64,000 bases of DNA, from contig NZ_JACIJD010000006.1 of the NCBI RefSeq assembly GCF_014199205.1, positions 62,001-126,000 on the forward strand, in the 5' to 3' direction. The position numbers were made by a program, and so were the translations under genes. The notes beneath the pieces are model-generated. The model made no database searches. It saw nothing but the letters and a program-made list of their open reading frames with translations, and was not told the DNA's origin. Numbering within the stretch: position 1 is the stretch's first letter; each line of letters begins with the position of its first letter. Below, in pieces: positions 43,863 through 53,701 of the stretch. The stretch comes from Muricoccus pecuniae. Its GTDB lineage: Bacteria; Pseudomonadota; Alphaproteobacteria; Acetobacterales; Acetobacteraceae.

Positions 43863-44717
43863 ATGGATGACGCCAAGACCGTGGCCGATGCCCCCCTCCT
43901 GCCCGCCCGGGGCGAGCTGATGCGCGGGCGCCGCGGCATCGTGATGGGCGTGGCCAATGACCGCTCCATCGCCTGGGCCATCGCCCAGGCCGTGGCCGCC
44001 CAGGGGGCGGAGCTGGCCTTCACCTATCAGGGCGAGGCGCTGGAGAAGCGCGTCCGCCCGCTGGCGGCGGGCGTCGGCTCGGACCTGCTCGTCCCCTGCG
44101 ACGTGTCGGACGAGGCCGCGATCGACGCCGCCTTCGCCAAGGTCGCCGAGCGCTGGGACGGGATCGACTTCCTCGTCCACGCCATCGGCTTCGCCGACAA
44201 GCAATACCTGCGCGGCCGCTACCTCGACACGCCGAAGGAGGCCTTCCTCCAGGCGCTCGACATCTCCTGCTTCTCCTTCGTCTCCGTCTCCCGCCGGGCC
44301 GCGGCGATGATGAAGCCGGGCGGGTCGCTGCTCACCCTCTCCTATCTCGGCGCGGAGCGCTGGACGCCGCACTACAACGTCATGGGCGTGGCCAAGGCGG
44401 CGCTGGAGGCGAGCGTGCGCTACATGGCCGCCGATCTCGGCGATTCCGGCATCCGCGTGAACGCCATCTCCGCCGGGCCGATCAAGACGCTGGCCGCCAG
44501 CGGCATCGGGGACTTCCGCTACATCCTGAAGTGGAACCAGTACAACTCGCCCATGCGCCGCAATGTCGGGCTGGAGGAGGTGGGCGGCGCCGGCCTCTAC
44601 CTCCTCTCGCCCCTCTCGGGCGGGGTGACGGGCGAGGTGCACCACGTCGATTGCGGCTACCACATCGTCGGGATGAAGCATCCGGACGCGCCTGATATCA
44701 CGATCGAGAAGAGCTGA
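43863..44717 (+). CDS. fabI: Enoyl-[acyl-carrier-protein] reductase FabI
   Basis: A 284-residue short-chain dehydrogenase for the last step of fatty-acid elongation, NADH-dependent. The start is the ATG after GGAGG. It shows [19 protein letters not shown] as the FabI-type nucleotide site, and the catalytic Y-x6-K in YNVMGVAK, followed by [18 protein letters not shown]. Length is slightly above usual because of an N-terminal extension of ~20 residues. aroC follows after 16 bases. Confidence 0.97.
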   Translation: MDDAKTVADAPLLPARGELMRGRRGIVMGVANDRSIAWAIAQAVAAQGAELAFTYQGEALEKRVRPLAAGVGSDLLVPCDVSDEAAIDAAFAKVAERWDGIDFLVHAIGFADKQYLRGRYLDTPKEAFLQALDISCFSFVSVSRRAAAMMKPGGSLLTLSYLGAERWTPHYNVMGVAKAALEASVRYMAADLGDSGIRVNAISAGPIKTLAASGIGDFRYILKWNQYNSPMRRNVGLEEVGGAGLYLLSPLSGGVTGEVHHVDCGYHIVGMKHPDAPDITIEKS

Positions 44718-44733
44718 GCGCCCCCTCCCCGCG

Positions 44734-45840
44734 ATGTCGCACAACAGCTTCGGCCACCTCTTCCGCGTCACCACCTGGGGCGAGAGCCACGGGCCGGCGA
44801 TCGGCGGCGTGGTCGATGGCTGCCCGCCCGGCCTCTCGCTGACGGAGGCGGACATCCAGCCCTGGCTGGACCGCCGCCGCCCCGGCGGGTCGAAATTCGT
44901 CACCCAGCGCCAGGAGCCGGACGAGGTCCGCATCCTCTCCGGCACCTTCGAGGGGCTGACGACGGGCACCCCGATCTCGCTGGTCATCGAGAACAAGGAC
45001 CAGCGCTCCCGCGACTATGGCGAGATCGCCGACAGCTTCCGTCCGGGCCATGCGGACCTCGCCTACCACCTGAAATACGGGGTGCGGGATTACCGCGGCG
45101 GCGGGCGGTCATCCGCGCGGGAGACGGCGATACGCGTGGCCGCCGGCGCCGTCGCGCGCAAGGTGCTGGGCGCGGGCGTGACCATCCGCGGGGCGCTCGT
45201 CGCCATGGGCGGCGATGCGGTTGACCGCGGGAGCTGGGATTGGAAGGCGGTGGAGGAGAACCCCTTCTTCTGCCCCGACCGCGCCGCGGCGGCGCGCTGG
45301 GAGGAACGGCTCCTCGCGCTGCGCAAGGCCGGCTCCAGCGTCGGCGCGGTGGTGGAGGTGGTGGCGGAGGGCCTCCCGCCCGGCCTCGGCGCTCCGATCT
45401 ACGGCAAGCTGGACGCCGAGATCGCGGCCGCCTTCATGTCCATCAATGCCGTGAAGGGTGTGGAGATCGGCGAGGGCTTCGCCGCTGCCGCCCTGACCGG
45501 CGAGGACAATGCCGACGAGATGCGCATGGCGGCCGACGGCACGGTGGAGTTCATGGCCAACCATGCGGGCGGGGTTCTCGGCGGCATCTCCACCGGGCAG
45601 CCGCTGGTCGCACGTTTCGCCGTGAAACCGACCTCCTCCATCCTCGTTGCGCGGAGGACGGTGGATCGGCACGGGCAGGACCGCGATCTCGTCACCAAGG
45701 GCCGGCACGACCCCTGCGTCGGCATCCGCGCCGTCCCGGTCGGTGAGGCGATGATGGCCTGCGTTCTGGCCGACGCATTGCTGCGCCACCGGGCCCAGGT
45801 GCCGGACGCGCCCTTGACCACCCGGCTCCCGAGAAACTGA
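44734..45840 (+). CDS. aroC: Chorismate synthase
   Basis: A 368-residue FMN-dependent enzyme, the last step of the shikimate pathway. The three family signatures are clear: [18 protein letters not shown] near the start, [16 protein letters not shown] in the middle and the late block [17 protein letters not shown]. Length is normal. It is probably co-transcribed with fabI. A small hairpin at 45857-45873 follows the stop and may end transcription. Confidence 0.98.
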   Translation: MSHNSFGHLFRVTTWGESHGPAIGGVVDGCPPGLSLTEADIQPWLDRRRPGGSKFVTQRQEPDEVRILSGTFEGLTTGTPISLVIENKDQRSRDYGEIADSFRPGHADLAYHLKYGVRDYRGGGRSSARETAIRVAAGAVARKVLGAGVTIRGALVAMGGDAVDRGSWDWKAVEENPFFCPDRAAAARWEERLLALRKAGSSVGAVVEVVAEGLPPGLGAPIYGKLDAEIAAAFMSINAVKGVEIGEGFAAAALTGEDNADEMRMAADGTVEFMANHAGGVLGGISTGQPLVARFAVKPTSSILVARRTVDRHGQDRDLVTKGRHDPCVGIRAVPVGEAMMACVLADALLRHRAQVPDAPLTTRLPRN

Positions 45841-45906
45841 ACAGACCGTTCTTTATCCGAGTGCGGGACTCGGGTATTGCAGGAGGGCACCAGAGGTGAC
45901 CCCCCC

Positions 45907-47166
45907 ATGCCTCCTCTCGACACCGCGGACAGCTTCGCAGCCGGCGCCAGGGCGATCGAGGGGGGAAGCAAACCGGCGCGATCCTCCGGAGGCGCCGGTT
46001 CCGGGCACCCCCTGACGGGCTTCATCAACCTCGCCGGGCCCAGCCGCTGGCAGGCCCGGATGGACGAGCTGGCCCGTCGCGCCTCGGCCCCGTCGCTCAC
46101 CGGCCGCGCCCTCTCCGAGCGCCACGCGCTGGAGATGACCCTTCACCGCCTCCTGGGCGCCGAGGCGCCGGAAAACCCCGGGCGCGCCGAGGGCGAGTTG
46201 CTGCGCCTCGCCCGCGATGCGGCACGGCTGGCCGAATCCCTTCCCGTCCCGGCCCGGCGGCGCCTCCGCTCCCTGCTCCATGCCAGTCTGGCGGGGGAGG
46301 CGAATCTCGTCCCGCTCTTCCACCTCCTCCGCGTGGCGGCGCTGCACCGGGCGCGCGGATTCGAGGTGCGCTTCACCGGCCTCATGGACGGCACCCCGCA
46401 CGACCTCGTCATTGCGCGGGAGGGTATGGAGGCGGAGATCGCCTGCGAGACCGTCTCGGCCGAGGAGGGGCGCCCCGTGCCCCGCGGTGACTGGTGCGCC
46501 TTCGTCGATGGCGTGAACCCGGACCTCCAGACCTGGCTCGCGGCCCATCCCGGCCGCTACGTCCTGAAGATGACCCTGCCGGAAGGCCTCAAGCGCGACG
46601 CGCTGGACGGCGCGGCGCTGCAGCGGCGCATCATGGAGATGCTCCGCGACCGCCGGCGGCAGGACGCCGCGGCCGATGCCGTGCTGAAGCTCGACCCCCT
46701 GATCCTCGCTGGGGCCCAGGCGGCGGTCCCGGCCACCGCGCTGCGGGCACTGTTCGGCCCCGAGGCGCACCTCGCCGTGACCCAGGGCAACGGCAACATC
46801 CTCGTCCTCGCGGCCCGGGCGGGGCAGGCCTGCGACATCGCCCAGGCCGTGTGCCGGCGCATGGTGGCCGCCTCCTCCCGCCTCGGGGGCGAGCGGGCGG
46901 GCATCCTGGCCGTCTTCCTCGATGATATCGGGCGGCAGGAATGGCGCGGGCTGCGCGACCGGATGGAGTTGGAGGGATCGGTACGCCGCTTCCTCACCAC
47001 GGCCGAGGCGCGGGCGGTCTCCACGGTGTCCTGCGCCTCCCGCATGGAGCTGTTCGGGATGGCGCCGCCGGACGGCGTGCCCGCCGGGGAGTTGCGCTTC
47101 CGCAACCCCGCCCGTTCCTCCTCCCGGGACGCGGCTCTTCTCCCGGCACTCGTCTCCACGAGCTGA
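45907..47166 (+). CDS. Conserved-looking hypothetical protein
   Basis: A 419-residue soluble protein from the ATG of MPPLDTADSF; a TTG ten codons upstream is possible. Codon use is fully native. The N-terminal ~130 residues are helical and Arg/Ala-rich. The middle has VRFTGLMDGTPHDLVIAREGMEAEIACET, which reads like a nuclease-type fold with acidic residues (E-I-A-C-E), and VLKMTLPEGLK. The C-terminus has beta-rich stretches such as AGILAVFLDDIGRQEWRGL. No family name is certain. A structure-based search for a PD-(D/E)xK-like fold would be informative. Confidence 0.8.
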   Translation: MPPLDTADSFAAGARAIEGGSKPARSSGGAGSGHPLTGFINLAGPSRWQARMDELARRASAPSLTGRALSERHALEMTLHRLLGAEAPENPGRAEGELLRLARDAARLAESLPVPARRRLRSLLHASLAGEANLVPLFHLLRVAALHRARGFEVRFTGLMDGTPHDLVIAREGMEAEIACETVSAEEGRPVPRGDWCAFVDGVNPDLQTWLAAHPGRYVLKMTLPEGLKRDALDGAALQRRIMEMLRDRRRQDAAADAVLKLDPLILAGAQAAVPATALRALFGPEAHLAVTQGNGNILVLAARAGQACDIAQAVCRRMVAASSRLGGERAGILAVFLDDIGRQEWRGLRDRMELEGSVRRFLTTAEARAVSTVSCASRMELFGMAPPDGVPAGELRFRNPARSSSRDAALLPALVSTS

Positions 47167-47276
47167 GGATTCGCTCACGAACGAATGAACGGGGTTAACG
47201 GCCGGTGAAGGCCGGAAACCCTGGATCAACAAAGCCGTTTCCAGGCATGCTGCACTGCGAAAACTAAAGGGGTGCC

Positions 47277-47429
47277 ATGACCGACGCGGAGATGGAGAAG
47301 GCCCTCGCCGAACTCGACCGGTTGCTGAACGACCCGGACGTGCGGATGGATCCGGCACGCGTCTGGGCGCTTGCGGGAAGCCTGTCCCGGGCAAGCGCGG
47401 CAACCGGCACGGAGGCGATGGGCCGCTAA
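47277..47429 (+). CDS. Small acidic hypothetical protein
   Basis: A 50-residue frame (MTDAEMEKALAELDRLLND...) with a good AAAGGGG ribosome site 6 bases before the ATG and native codon use. It is predicted to be one or two helices. It recalls the helical start of release-factor-like proteins but is too short to assign. It ends 4 bases before the end of the convergent tlyA. Confidence 0.65.
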   Translation: MTDAEMEKALAELDRLLNDPDVRMDPARVWALAGSLSRASAATGTEAMGR

Positions 47430-47433
47430 AGGA

Positions 47434-48186
47434 CTAGGATTTGCGGGCCCCGATGAGGAACTCCTTGTTCCCCTCGGGGCCGGTGATCGGGCTCTCGGTA
47501 ATGCCGAGGACGTTCCAGCCCGGCAGTTCGGACCACCAGTTCTTCACCCGGGCGCAGACGGCGCGATGGACATTCGGGTCCCGCACCACGCCCCCCTTCC
47601 CCACCATGCCCGGCCCCGCCTCGAACTGGGGCTTGATGAGCGCGACCGCGAAGGCGCCCGGCGCGGCGAGGGAGAGCGCGGCCGGCAGGACGGTCGCGAG
47701 CCCGATGAAGGACGCGTCGCAGACGACAGCGCCGAGCGGTTCAGGAACCGTCGTGGCGTCGAGGTAGCGGGCGTTCACCCGCTCCATCACCACCACGCGG
47801 GGATCGTTGCGCAGGTTCCAGGCGAGCTGGCCATGGCCGACATCGACCGCATAGACCCGCGCGGCGCCATGATGCAGCAGCACATGGGTGAAGCCGCCCG
47901 TCGAGGCGCCGACATCGAGGCAGACCCGGCCGGATGGATCGAGCCCGAAGGCCGCCAGCCCGTGCGCGAGCTTCAGCCCGCCCCGGCTGACCCAGGGATG
48001 GTCCTGGCCCCGGACCTCCAGCGCGTCCCCCTCCCGCAACTCCTGGCCGGGCTTGTCGATCCGCCGCTCGCCGCTGAACACCTTGCCCGCCAGGATCAGG
48101 GCCTGGGCGCGGGTTCGGCTCTCGGCGAGACCGCGCTCGACGAGCGCGGCATCGGCGCGCTGCTTGGCCGGCTTCGTCTGGGGCAA
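47434..48186 (-). CDS. tlyA: TlyA-family rRNA 2'-O-methyltransferase
   Basis: A 250-residue protein with an N-terminal S4 RNA-binding domain (RADAALVERGLAESRTRAQALI) and an FtsJ-like methyltransferase domain with SAM motif CLDVGASTGGFTHVLL and the catalytic K in WVSRGGLKL. Members methylate 16S/23S rRNA and some are haemolysins in name only. It is the last gene of the xseB-ispA-dxs-tlyA block, 90 bases after dxs. Confidence 0.95.
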   Translation of the reverse strand: MPQTKPAKQRADAALVERGLAESRTRAQALILAGKVFSGERRIDKPGQELREGDALEVRGQDHPWVSRGGLKLAHGLAAFGLDPSGRVCLDVGASTGGFTHVLLHHGAARVYAVDVGHGQLAWNLRNDPRVVVMERVNARYLDATTVPEPLGAVVCDASFIGLATVLPAALSLAAPGAFAVALIKPQFEAGPGMVGKGGVVRDPNVHRAVCARVKNWWSELPGWNVLGITESPITGPEGNKEFLIGARKS

Positions 48187-48275
48187 GGCGGTCCTCCCGG
48201 TGGATGCCGGGAGGGTAGCAGCCCGGCGGCCCGGAGCCGACCCTCCGTGCCCCCGGCACGACGCCTCGGCTGCCC

Positions 48276-50219
48276 TTAGGCTCTCGCCGGCCGGGCGTCG
48301 CTCTCGTGCCCGAGCGCGTCCCGGGCGGCCTGGGCGATCTGGGGCGCGTTGAGGCCGGCGAGGTCGTACTGCTTCCTCGGCGATTCGTGGTCGATATAGG
48401 TGTCGGGCAGGGTCAGGGGCCGGAAGCGCAGCCCGCCATCCAGCAGCCCCTGGTGAAGGAGGTGGTGGGCGACGAGGGATCCGAAGCCGCCCGTCGAGCC
48501 CTCCTCGACCGTCAGCAGCACGGCGTGGTTGCGGGCGAGGCGCTCGATGAGGGCCGTGTCCAGCGGCTTGGCGAAGCGCGCATCGGCCACGGTGCAGGAG
48601 AGCCCCTGGGCGGCAAGCTCGTCGGCGGCGCGCAGCGCCTCGCCCAGGCGGGTGCCGTAGGAGAGGATGGCGATCGTGCCTCCCTCACGCAGCACGCGCC
48701 CGCGCCCGATCGGCAGCACCGTGCCACGGGCGGGGAGGTCGAGCCCCTGTCCCTCGCCGCGGGGGTAGCGGAAGGCGATGGGCCCGGCGTCATGGGCGGC
48801 CGCCGTGGCCACCATATGGGTCAGCTCGACCTCGTCCGCCGCCGCCATGAGGGTCATGTTCGGGATGCAGCCGAGATAGGCGATGTCATAGGCCCCGGCA
48901 TGCGTCGCGCCGTCCGCCCCGACGAGCCCCGCGCGGTCCATGGCGAAGCGCACGGGCAGGTTCTGCAGCGCGACGTCGTGCACCACCTGATCGTAGGCGC
49001 GCTGGAGGAAGGTCGAGTAGATGGCCACGAAGGGGCGCAGCCCCTCGCAAGCCATGCCGGCGGCGAAGGTGACCGCGTGCTGCTCGGCGATGCCGACATC
49101 GAAGCTGCGGCGCGGGAAGCGCTTCTCGAAGGCGTCGAGCCCGGTGCCGCCCGGCATGGCGGCGGTCACCGCCACGACGCGCGGGTCGGCCTCGGCCTCG
49201 GCGATCAGCGCCTGAGCGAAGACCTTCGTGAAGGAGGGCGGCCCCGGGGGGGCCTTCGCCTGCTCGCCGGTGACGACGTTGAACTTGACCACGCCGTGAT
49301 ACTTGTCGGCCGAGGCCTCGGCGGGCGCGTAGCCCTTGCCCTTCTGGGTGACGACATGGAGCAGGATGGGCCCGCTCTCCTCGGCGTCGCGCAGGTTGCG
49401 CAGCACGGGGAGCAGGTGGTCGAGGTCGTGCCCGTCGATCGGGCCGACATAGTAGAAGCCCATCTCCTCGAAGAGCGTGCCGCCGGTCAGCATGCCGCGG
49501 GCGTACTCGTCCGCGCGCTTGGCGGCCTCGGCCAGCGGGCGCGGGAAGCGGCGGGCCACGCGCGACATCACCTCCCGGATGGAGAGGAAGGGGCGCGAGG
49601 AGATGAGGCGCGACAGATAGGCCGACATGGCGCCCACGGGGCGCGCGATCGACATGTCGTTGTCGTTGAGCACGACGACCAGGCGCGACTTGATGGCGCC
49701 CGCGTTGTTCATCGCCTCATAGGCCATGCCCGCCGACATGGCCCCGTCGCCGATCACCGCGATCACCGCCTGCTCGGGCCCCTGGCCCAGCCCCTGTGGC
49801 GCCAGCAGGTCGCGCGCCACCGCCATGCCGAGCCCGGCCGAGATGGAGGTGGAGGAGTGCGCGGCGCCGAAGGGGTCGTACTCGCTCTCCGAGCGGCGCG
49901 TGAAGCCCGACAGCCCGCCGCCCTGGCGCAGCGTGCGGATGCGGTCGCGCCGGCCCGTGAGGATCTTGTGCGGATAGGCCTGGTGCCCGACGTCCCAGAT
50001 CAGCCGGTCGCGCGGTGTCTCGAACACGGCGTGCAGCGCGACCGTCAGCTCCACCACGCCGAGCGAGGCGCCCAGATGGCCGCCGGTGGTGGAGACCGCA
50101 TGCACCGTCTCGGCCCGGACCTCCTCGGCCAGGGCCTTCAGCTGCTCGGGCGAGAAGTTCCGCAGGTCGGACGGGATACGCACGCGGTCCAGCAACGGCG
50201 TCGGGGGGGGCGGGGACAT
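48276..50219 (-). CDS. dxs: 1-deoxy-D-xylulose-5-phosphate synthase
   Basis: A 647-residue thiamine-diphosphate enzyme for the first step of the MEP isoprenoid pathway. The start is the ATG of [11 protein letters not shown], preceded by AGGAAGAG; a longer frame upstream is not the gene. The ThDP site is visible in [20 protein letters not shown] followed by LNDN, with [14 protein letters not shown] at the N-terminus and [14 protein letters not shown] and [13 protein letters not shown] in the pyrimidine domain. Length is normal. It lies 32 bases after ispA. Confidence 0.98.
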   Translation of the reverse strand: MSPPPPTPLLDRVRIPSDLRNFSPEQLKALAEEVRAETVHAVSTTGGHLGASLGVVELTVALHAVFETPRDRLIWDVGHQAYPHKILTGRRDRIRTLRQGGGLSGFTRRSESEYDPFGAAHSSTSISAGLGMAVARDLLAPQGLGQGPEQAVIAVIGDGAMSAGMAYEAMNNAGAIKSRLVVVLNDNDMSIARPVGAMSAYLSRLISSRPFLSIREVMSRVARRFPRPLAEAAKRADEYARGMLTGGTLFEEMGFYYVGPIDGHDLDHLLPVLRNLRDAEESGPILLHVVTQKGKGYAPAEASADKYHGVVKFNVVTGEQAKAPPGPPSFTKVFAQALIAEAEADPRVVAVTAAMPGGTGLDAFEKRFPRRSFDVGIAEQHAVTFAAGMACEGLRPFVAIYSTFLQRAYDQVVHDVALQNLPVRFAMDRAGLVGADGATHAGAYDIAYLGCIPNMTLMAAADEVELTHMVATAAAHDAGPIAFRYPRGEGQGLDLPARGTVLPIGRGRVLREGGTIAILSYGTRLGEALRAADELAAQGLSCTVADARFAKPLDTALIERLARNHAVLLTVEEGSTGGFGSLVAHHLLHQGLLDGGLRFRPLTLPDTYIDHESPRKQYDLAGLNAPQIAQAARDALGHESDARPARA

Positions 50220-50251
50220 GGGCTCTTCCTCGAACCGTTCTTGTCTCAATC

Positions 50252-51178
50252 TCAGTTCCGGCGGCGGATCACGTGATCCGCCAGGGCGCGCAGGAGGCCG
50301 GCGCGCTCGTCGAAGCCGTCCAGGTGGCGCTTGGCCTGCTCGACCAGCCGCTCCGCCTGTATCCGCGCGCGCTCGGGGCCGAGCAGGCCGAGCAGCGTCG
50401 CCTTGCCCGCCCCGGCATCCTTGCCCGTCGCCTTGCCGGCCTCCTCGGCGGTCGCCGTGAGGTCGAGCAGGTCGTCGGCGATCTGGAAGGCGGCGCCGAT
50501 CTCGCGGCCGTAGAAGGTCAGGCAGTTGCGCGGCCCGGCCGCCGCCCTGCCGAGGATCGCCCCGGCCTCGGCGGAGAACTCGATCAGCTTGCCCGTCTTG
50601 AGCATCTGCAGCCGGCCGATCGCGGCCTCGTCCAGCGGGGCGGTGGCCTTCTCGGCCATCATGTCCAGCATCTGCCCGCCCACCATCCCGCGCGCGCCGG
50701 AGGCCAGGGCGAGCTGGAGGCACAACTCCGCGCGCACGGCCGGGTCGGAATGGGTCTCGGGCGCGGCGAGGGTGGCGAAGGCATGGGTCTGCAACGCGTC
50801 GCCCACCAGGATGGCCGTCGCCTCGTCCCAGGCGCGGTGCACCGTGGGCTTGCCCCGGCGGAGGTCGTCATTGTCCATGGCCGGCAGGTCGTCATGCACG
50901 AGCGAGTAGCCGTGCAGCATCTCCACCGCCGCCGCGGCGCGAAGGGCGGAGTGGCGGGCCACGCCGAACTGCCGCGCGCCCTCGAGCACGAGGAAGGCGC
51001 GCAGCTTCTTGCCGCCGCCCATGGTGGCGTAGCGCATGGCCGCGAAGAGGGAGCGCTCCTCGCCCTCCTCCTTCGGCAGCAGGGCGTCGAGCATCTCGTC
51101 CACCTCGGAGGCGGCCTCGGCCATCGCGGCCTTCAGCCCCTCCATCGCATCGGCCTCCATCGCCGGGGCGCCGCTCAT
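50252..51178 (-). CDS. ispA: Geranyl/farnesyl diphosphate synthase
   Basis: A 308-residue short-chain polyprenyl synthase. The first Asp-rich motif is in [17 protein letters not shown] and the second in FQIADDLLD, with [13 protein letters not shown] near the start. It condenses IPP with DMAPP/GPP. It sits between xseB (10 bases) and dxs, the usual exonuclease VII-IspA-Dxs order. Confidence 0.97.
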   Translation of the reverse strand: MSGAPAMEADAMEGLKAAMAEAASEVDEMLDALLPKEEGEERSLFAAMRYATMGGGKKLRAFLVLEGARQFGVARHSALRAAAAVEMLHGYSLVHDDLPAMDNDDLRRGKPTVHRAWDEATAILVGDALQTHAFATLAAPETHSDPAVRAELCLQLALASGARGMVGGQMLDMMAEKATAPLDEAAIGRLQMLKTGKLIEFSAEAGAILGRAAAGPRNCLTFYGREIGAAFQIADDLLDLTATAEEAGKATGKDAGAGKATLLGLLGPERARIQAERLVEQAKRHLDGFDERAGLLRALADHVIRRRN

Positions 51179-51188
51179 TCCACGTCCC

Positions 51189-51425
51189 TCATTCCACGTC
51201 CCTCAGGGCCGGGCCGGCCGCGCCGGGCACCAGCGCCTGCACCCGCGCCTCCGCCTCGTTCAGCTTGCGCTCGCAATGCGCGCGGAGCGCGGTGCCGCGG
51301 GCGTAGGAGTCCATCGCCTCCTCGAGGCGAGCCTGGCCGCCCTCGAGCCGCCGGACGATCGTCTCCAGCTCGGCCATGGCCTCCTCGAAGGACAGGTTCT
51401 CCACATCGGGCAAGGGGTCGGGCAT
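51189..51425 (-). CDS. xseB: Exodeoxyribonuclease VII small subunit
   Basis: A 78-residue helical protein with the family wording LSFEEAMAELETIVRRLEGGQARLEEAMDSY. It forms a complex with the large subunit XseA, which is not in this window. It lies 16 bases after the HDAC-like gene and 10 bases before ispA. Confidence 0.95.
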   Translation of the reverse strand: MPDPLPDVENLSFEEAMAELETIVRRLEGGQARLEEAMDSYARGTALRAHCERKLNEAEARVQALVPGAAGPALRDVE

Positions 51426-51441
51426 GAGGGCTCCGGCAGGG

Positions 51442-52365
51442 TCAGGCGCGGATCAGGGCGCGCGTGTGGGCGGCCGCCGATCGGGCAAGGGCGCCGAGGT
51501 CGTAGCCGCCTTCCAGCATCGACACCACCCGCCCGGAGCAAACGGTGTTCGCGAGGTCGCAGATCGCCTCGGTGAGGCGGGCGAAATCCTCCTCCACCAG
51601 CCGCAGCCCGGCCAGCGGGTCGATGCGATGGGCGTCGAAGCCCGCGGAGACGATGATGAGGCCGGGCGAGAAGGCCTGGACCGCGGGGAGGATGTCCCGC
51701 TCCCACACCCGGAGGAAGGTCGCCCCGTCCGTGCCGGCCGCGAGCGGCACGTTCAGGATGTTGCCCACCCCCGTCTCCGAGGCCTCCCCCGTTCCGGGAT
51801 AGAGCGGCGACTGGTGGGAGGAGGCGAGCATGAGGCTCGGCTCGTTCAGGAAGGCGGCCTGGGTGCCGTTGCCGTGATGCACGTCGAAGTCGAGCACCGC
51901 CACGCGCTCGACCCCGTGCGCCGCCTGGGCGTGCCGGGCCGCGATGGCGGCGTTGGCGAAGAGGCAGAAGCCCATCGGGGAGTCGGGCTCGGCGTGGTGC
52001 CCGGGCGGGCGAACGGCGCAGAAGGCGCGGGGGAACTCGCCCGACATCACGCAGTCCACCGCTTCCACCCCCGCGCCCGCGGCGCGCAGCGCGGCCTCGG
52101 CGGAATGGGCGTTCATGGAGGTGTCGGCGTCCAGATGAACCCTCGCTCCCTCCGCCGGGCGGGTGGAGAGGATGCGGTCCACATGGCGCTCGGGATGCAC
52201 CCGCAGGAGCTGCTCGCGGGTCGCTTCCGGCGCCTGGGCCCGGACGAGGGAGGAGAATTCCTGCGCCTCCAGCGCGCGGATCACCGCCCGCAGCCGGTCC
52301 GGGCATTCGGGGTGGTGCGGCCCGTTGTCGTGGCGGAGGCAGGCGGGATGGGTGAGGAGCAGCAT
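51442..52365 (-). CDS. Histone deacetylase-family hydrolase
   Basis: A 307-residue zinc deacetylase of the class II HDAC/acetylpolyamine amidohydrolase family. RPPGHHAEPDSPMGFCLFAN supplies the catalytic His pair, LDFDVHHGNGTQ and SAGFDAHRIDPLAG the zinc ligands. The bacterial substrate may be an acetylpolyamine, acetoin-like compound or acetyl-lysine protein. The start ATG overlaps the TusA-like stop (TGATG). It is widely found beside xseB/ispA in alphaproteobacteria. Confidence 0.95.
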   Translation of the reverse strand: MLLLTHPACLRHDNGPHHPECPDRLRAVIRALEAQEFSSLVRAQAPEATREQLLRVHPERHVDRILSTRPAEGARVHLDADTSMNAHSAEAALRAAGAGVEAVDCVMSGEFPRAFCAVRPPGHHAEPDSPMGFCLFANAAIAARHAQAAHGVERVAVLDFDVHHGNGTQAAFLNEPSLMLASSHQSPLYPGTGEASETGVGNILNVPLAAGTDGATFLRVWERDILPAVQAFSPGLIIVSAGFDAHRIDPLAGLRLVEEDFARLTEAICDLANTVCSGRVVSMLEGGYDLGALARSAAAHTRALIRA

Positions 52366-52640
52366 CAGCCCCCTCCCTTCCCCGCCGCCTCGTCGCGCTT
52401 GCGGAGCGTGAAGCGATAGACCCCAGCGCTCTCGCTGAAGGAGACGAGGGCGTGGCCGGTCTCCCGGCAGAAGGCCTGGAAATCCACCACGCTCGCCGCA
52501 TCGGTCGCGAGCACCGTCAGACGCGCCCCCGCGGGCATCCCGCGCAGGGCCTTGTTGGCCTTCAGCACGGGCAGCGGGCAGGTCAGCCCCTGCACGTCGA
52601 GCAGGGTTTCCTTCTTGGGGGCGTTGGACGGCGCGGCCAT
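52365..52640 (-). CDS. TusA-family sulfur carrier protein
   Basis: A 91-residue SirA/TusA-fold protein. The key CPxP box is in VQGLTCPLPVLKANKAL, with the active Cys near residue 21. The family carries persulfide sulfur for tRNA thiolation, molybdenum cofactor and other uses. It overlaps the HDAC-like start by one base pair set (TGATG), so the two are coupled. It is divergent from the ROK kinase gene. Confidence 0.92.
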   Translation of the reverse strand: MAAPSNAPKKETLLDVQGLTCPLPVLKANKALRGMPAGARLTVLATDAASVVDFQAFCRETGHALVSFSESAGVYRFTLRKRDEAAGKGGG

Positions 52641-52748
52641 AGACCGGCCAATGCACCACCCCGCGCCGCCCGAGTCCAGGGCCACCGACGCGGCTGTGAT
52701 CGCGCTCCGGGCTGGACGCTCCCGGGCTGCGGCGGCATTGGTGGGCCC

Positions 52749-53645
52749 ATGACGATCAGGCTCGGCGTGGATCTCGGCGGCACGAAGACGGAGGTCGCCG
52801 CCCTGGACGGCGAGGGGCGCGTGCTGCTGCGCCGCCGGCGGCCGACCCCGGCGGGCTATCCGGCCATCATCGGGGCGATCGCGGAGCTCGTCGGGGAGGC
52901 GGAGGCCGGGCTGGTCGCGCGGGGGACGGTCGGCCTGGGCATCCCGGGCAGCATCAACCCGCGGACCGGCCTCGTTCGCAACGCCAACACCCAGGCGCTG
53001 AACGGGCAGCCGCTGGAGAGGGATCTCGCCGCGGCGCTCGGGCGCGAGGTGCGGGTGATGAATGACGCCAACTGCCTCGCGATGAGCGAGGCGGCCGATG
53101 GCGCCGGGGCGGGATACCCCGTGGTCTTCGCCGCCATCCTCGGCACGGGCGTGGGCGGCGGATGGGTCGTGGACGGGCGGCCGCTCGACGGGCTCAACCG
53201 CGTGGCCGGCGAGTGGGGCCACACCCCCCTGCCCTGGATGCGGCCGGAGGAGTTCCCGGGCCCCCGCTGCTGGTGCGGGCTGCACGGCTGCCTGGAGACC
53301 TTCCTCTGCGGCCCGGCGCTCGCCGCCGATACGGACGGGCCCGGCCATCGCGACGCGAGCGCGGTGGAGGCTCGGGCCCGCGCCGGCGATCCCGCGGCCG
53401 CCGCCGGCCTCGCCCGGCACGCGGACCGGCTGGCGCGGGCGTTGGCGGTGGTGGTGAACCTGGTCGATCCCGAAGTGATCGTGCTCGGCGGCGGCGTCTC
53501 CAACTTCGCGCATCTCTACCGCGACCTGCCCGGCCTCATGGCCCCTTTCATCTTCGGCGACGCCAAGGCGGTGAACATCCTCCCCGCCAGGCACGGGGAC
53601 AGCTCGGGGGTGTTCGGCGCCGCCCGGCTCTGGGACCGGGACTGA
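52749..53645 (+). CDS. ROK-family sugar kinase
   Basis: A 298-residue kinase. The phosphate-1 loop GVDLGGTKTEVAALD lies at the start, the ATP/sugar loop ILGTGVGGGWVVDG in the middle, and the ROK zinc motif C-W-C-G-x-H-G-C-L-E near residue 180. It is closest in look to fructokinase or N-acetylglucosamine kinase; a NagK role would fit the NagZ recycling step elsewhere in the window, but substrate specificity is unproven. It is followed by dinB after 56 bases. Confidence 0.93.
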   Translation: MTIRLGVDLGGTKTEVAALDGEGRVLLRRRRPTPAGYPAIIGAIAELVGEAEAGLVARGTVGLGIPGSINPRTGLVRNANTQALNGQPLERDLAAALGREVRVMNDANCLAMSEAADGAGAGYPVVFAAILGTGVGGGWVVDGRPLDGLNRVAGEWGHTPLPWMRPEEFPGPRCWCGLHGCLETFLCGPALAADTDGPGHRDASAVEARARAGDPAAAAGLARHADRLARALAVVVNLVDPEVIVLGGGVSNFAHLYRDLPGLMAPFIFGDAKAVNILPARHGDSSGVFGAARLWDRD

Positions 53646-53701
53646 GCCGCGGCCGAGCGGCGACTCCGCGCCCGCCGCGCAGGGCTGTGCTAGAAGGGCG
53701 G

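Noticed and set aside
50220-50723. Upstream extension of dxs to 815 residues
   Set aside because: This part is the ispA gene read in another frame; Dxs homology begins at the ATG at 50219.
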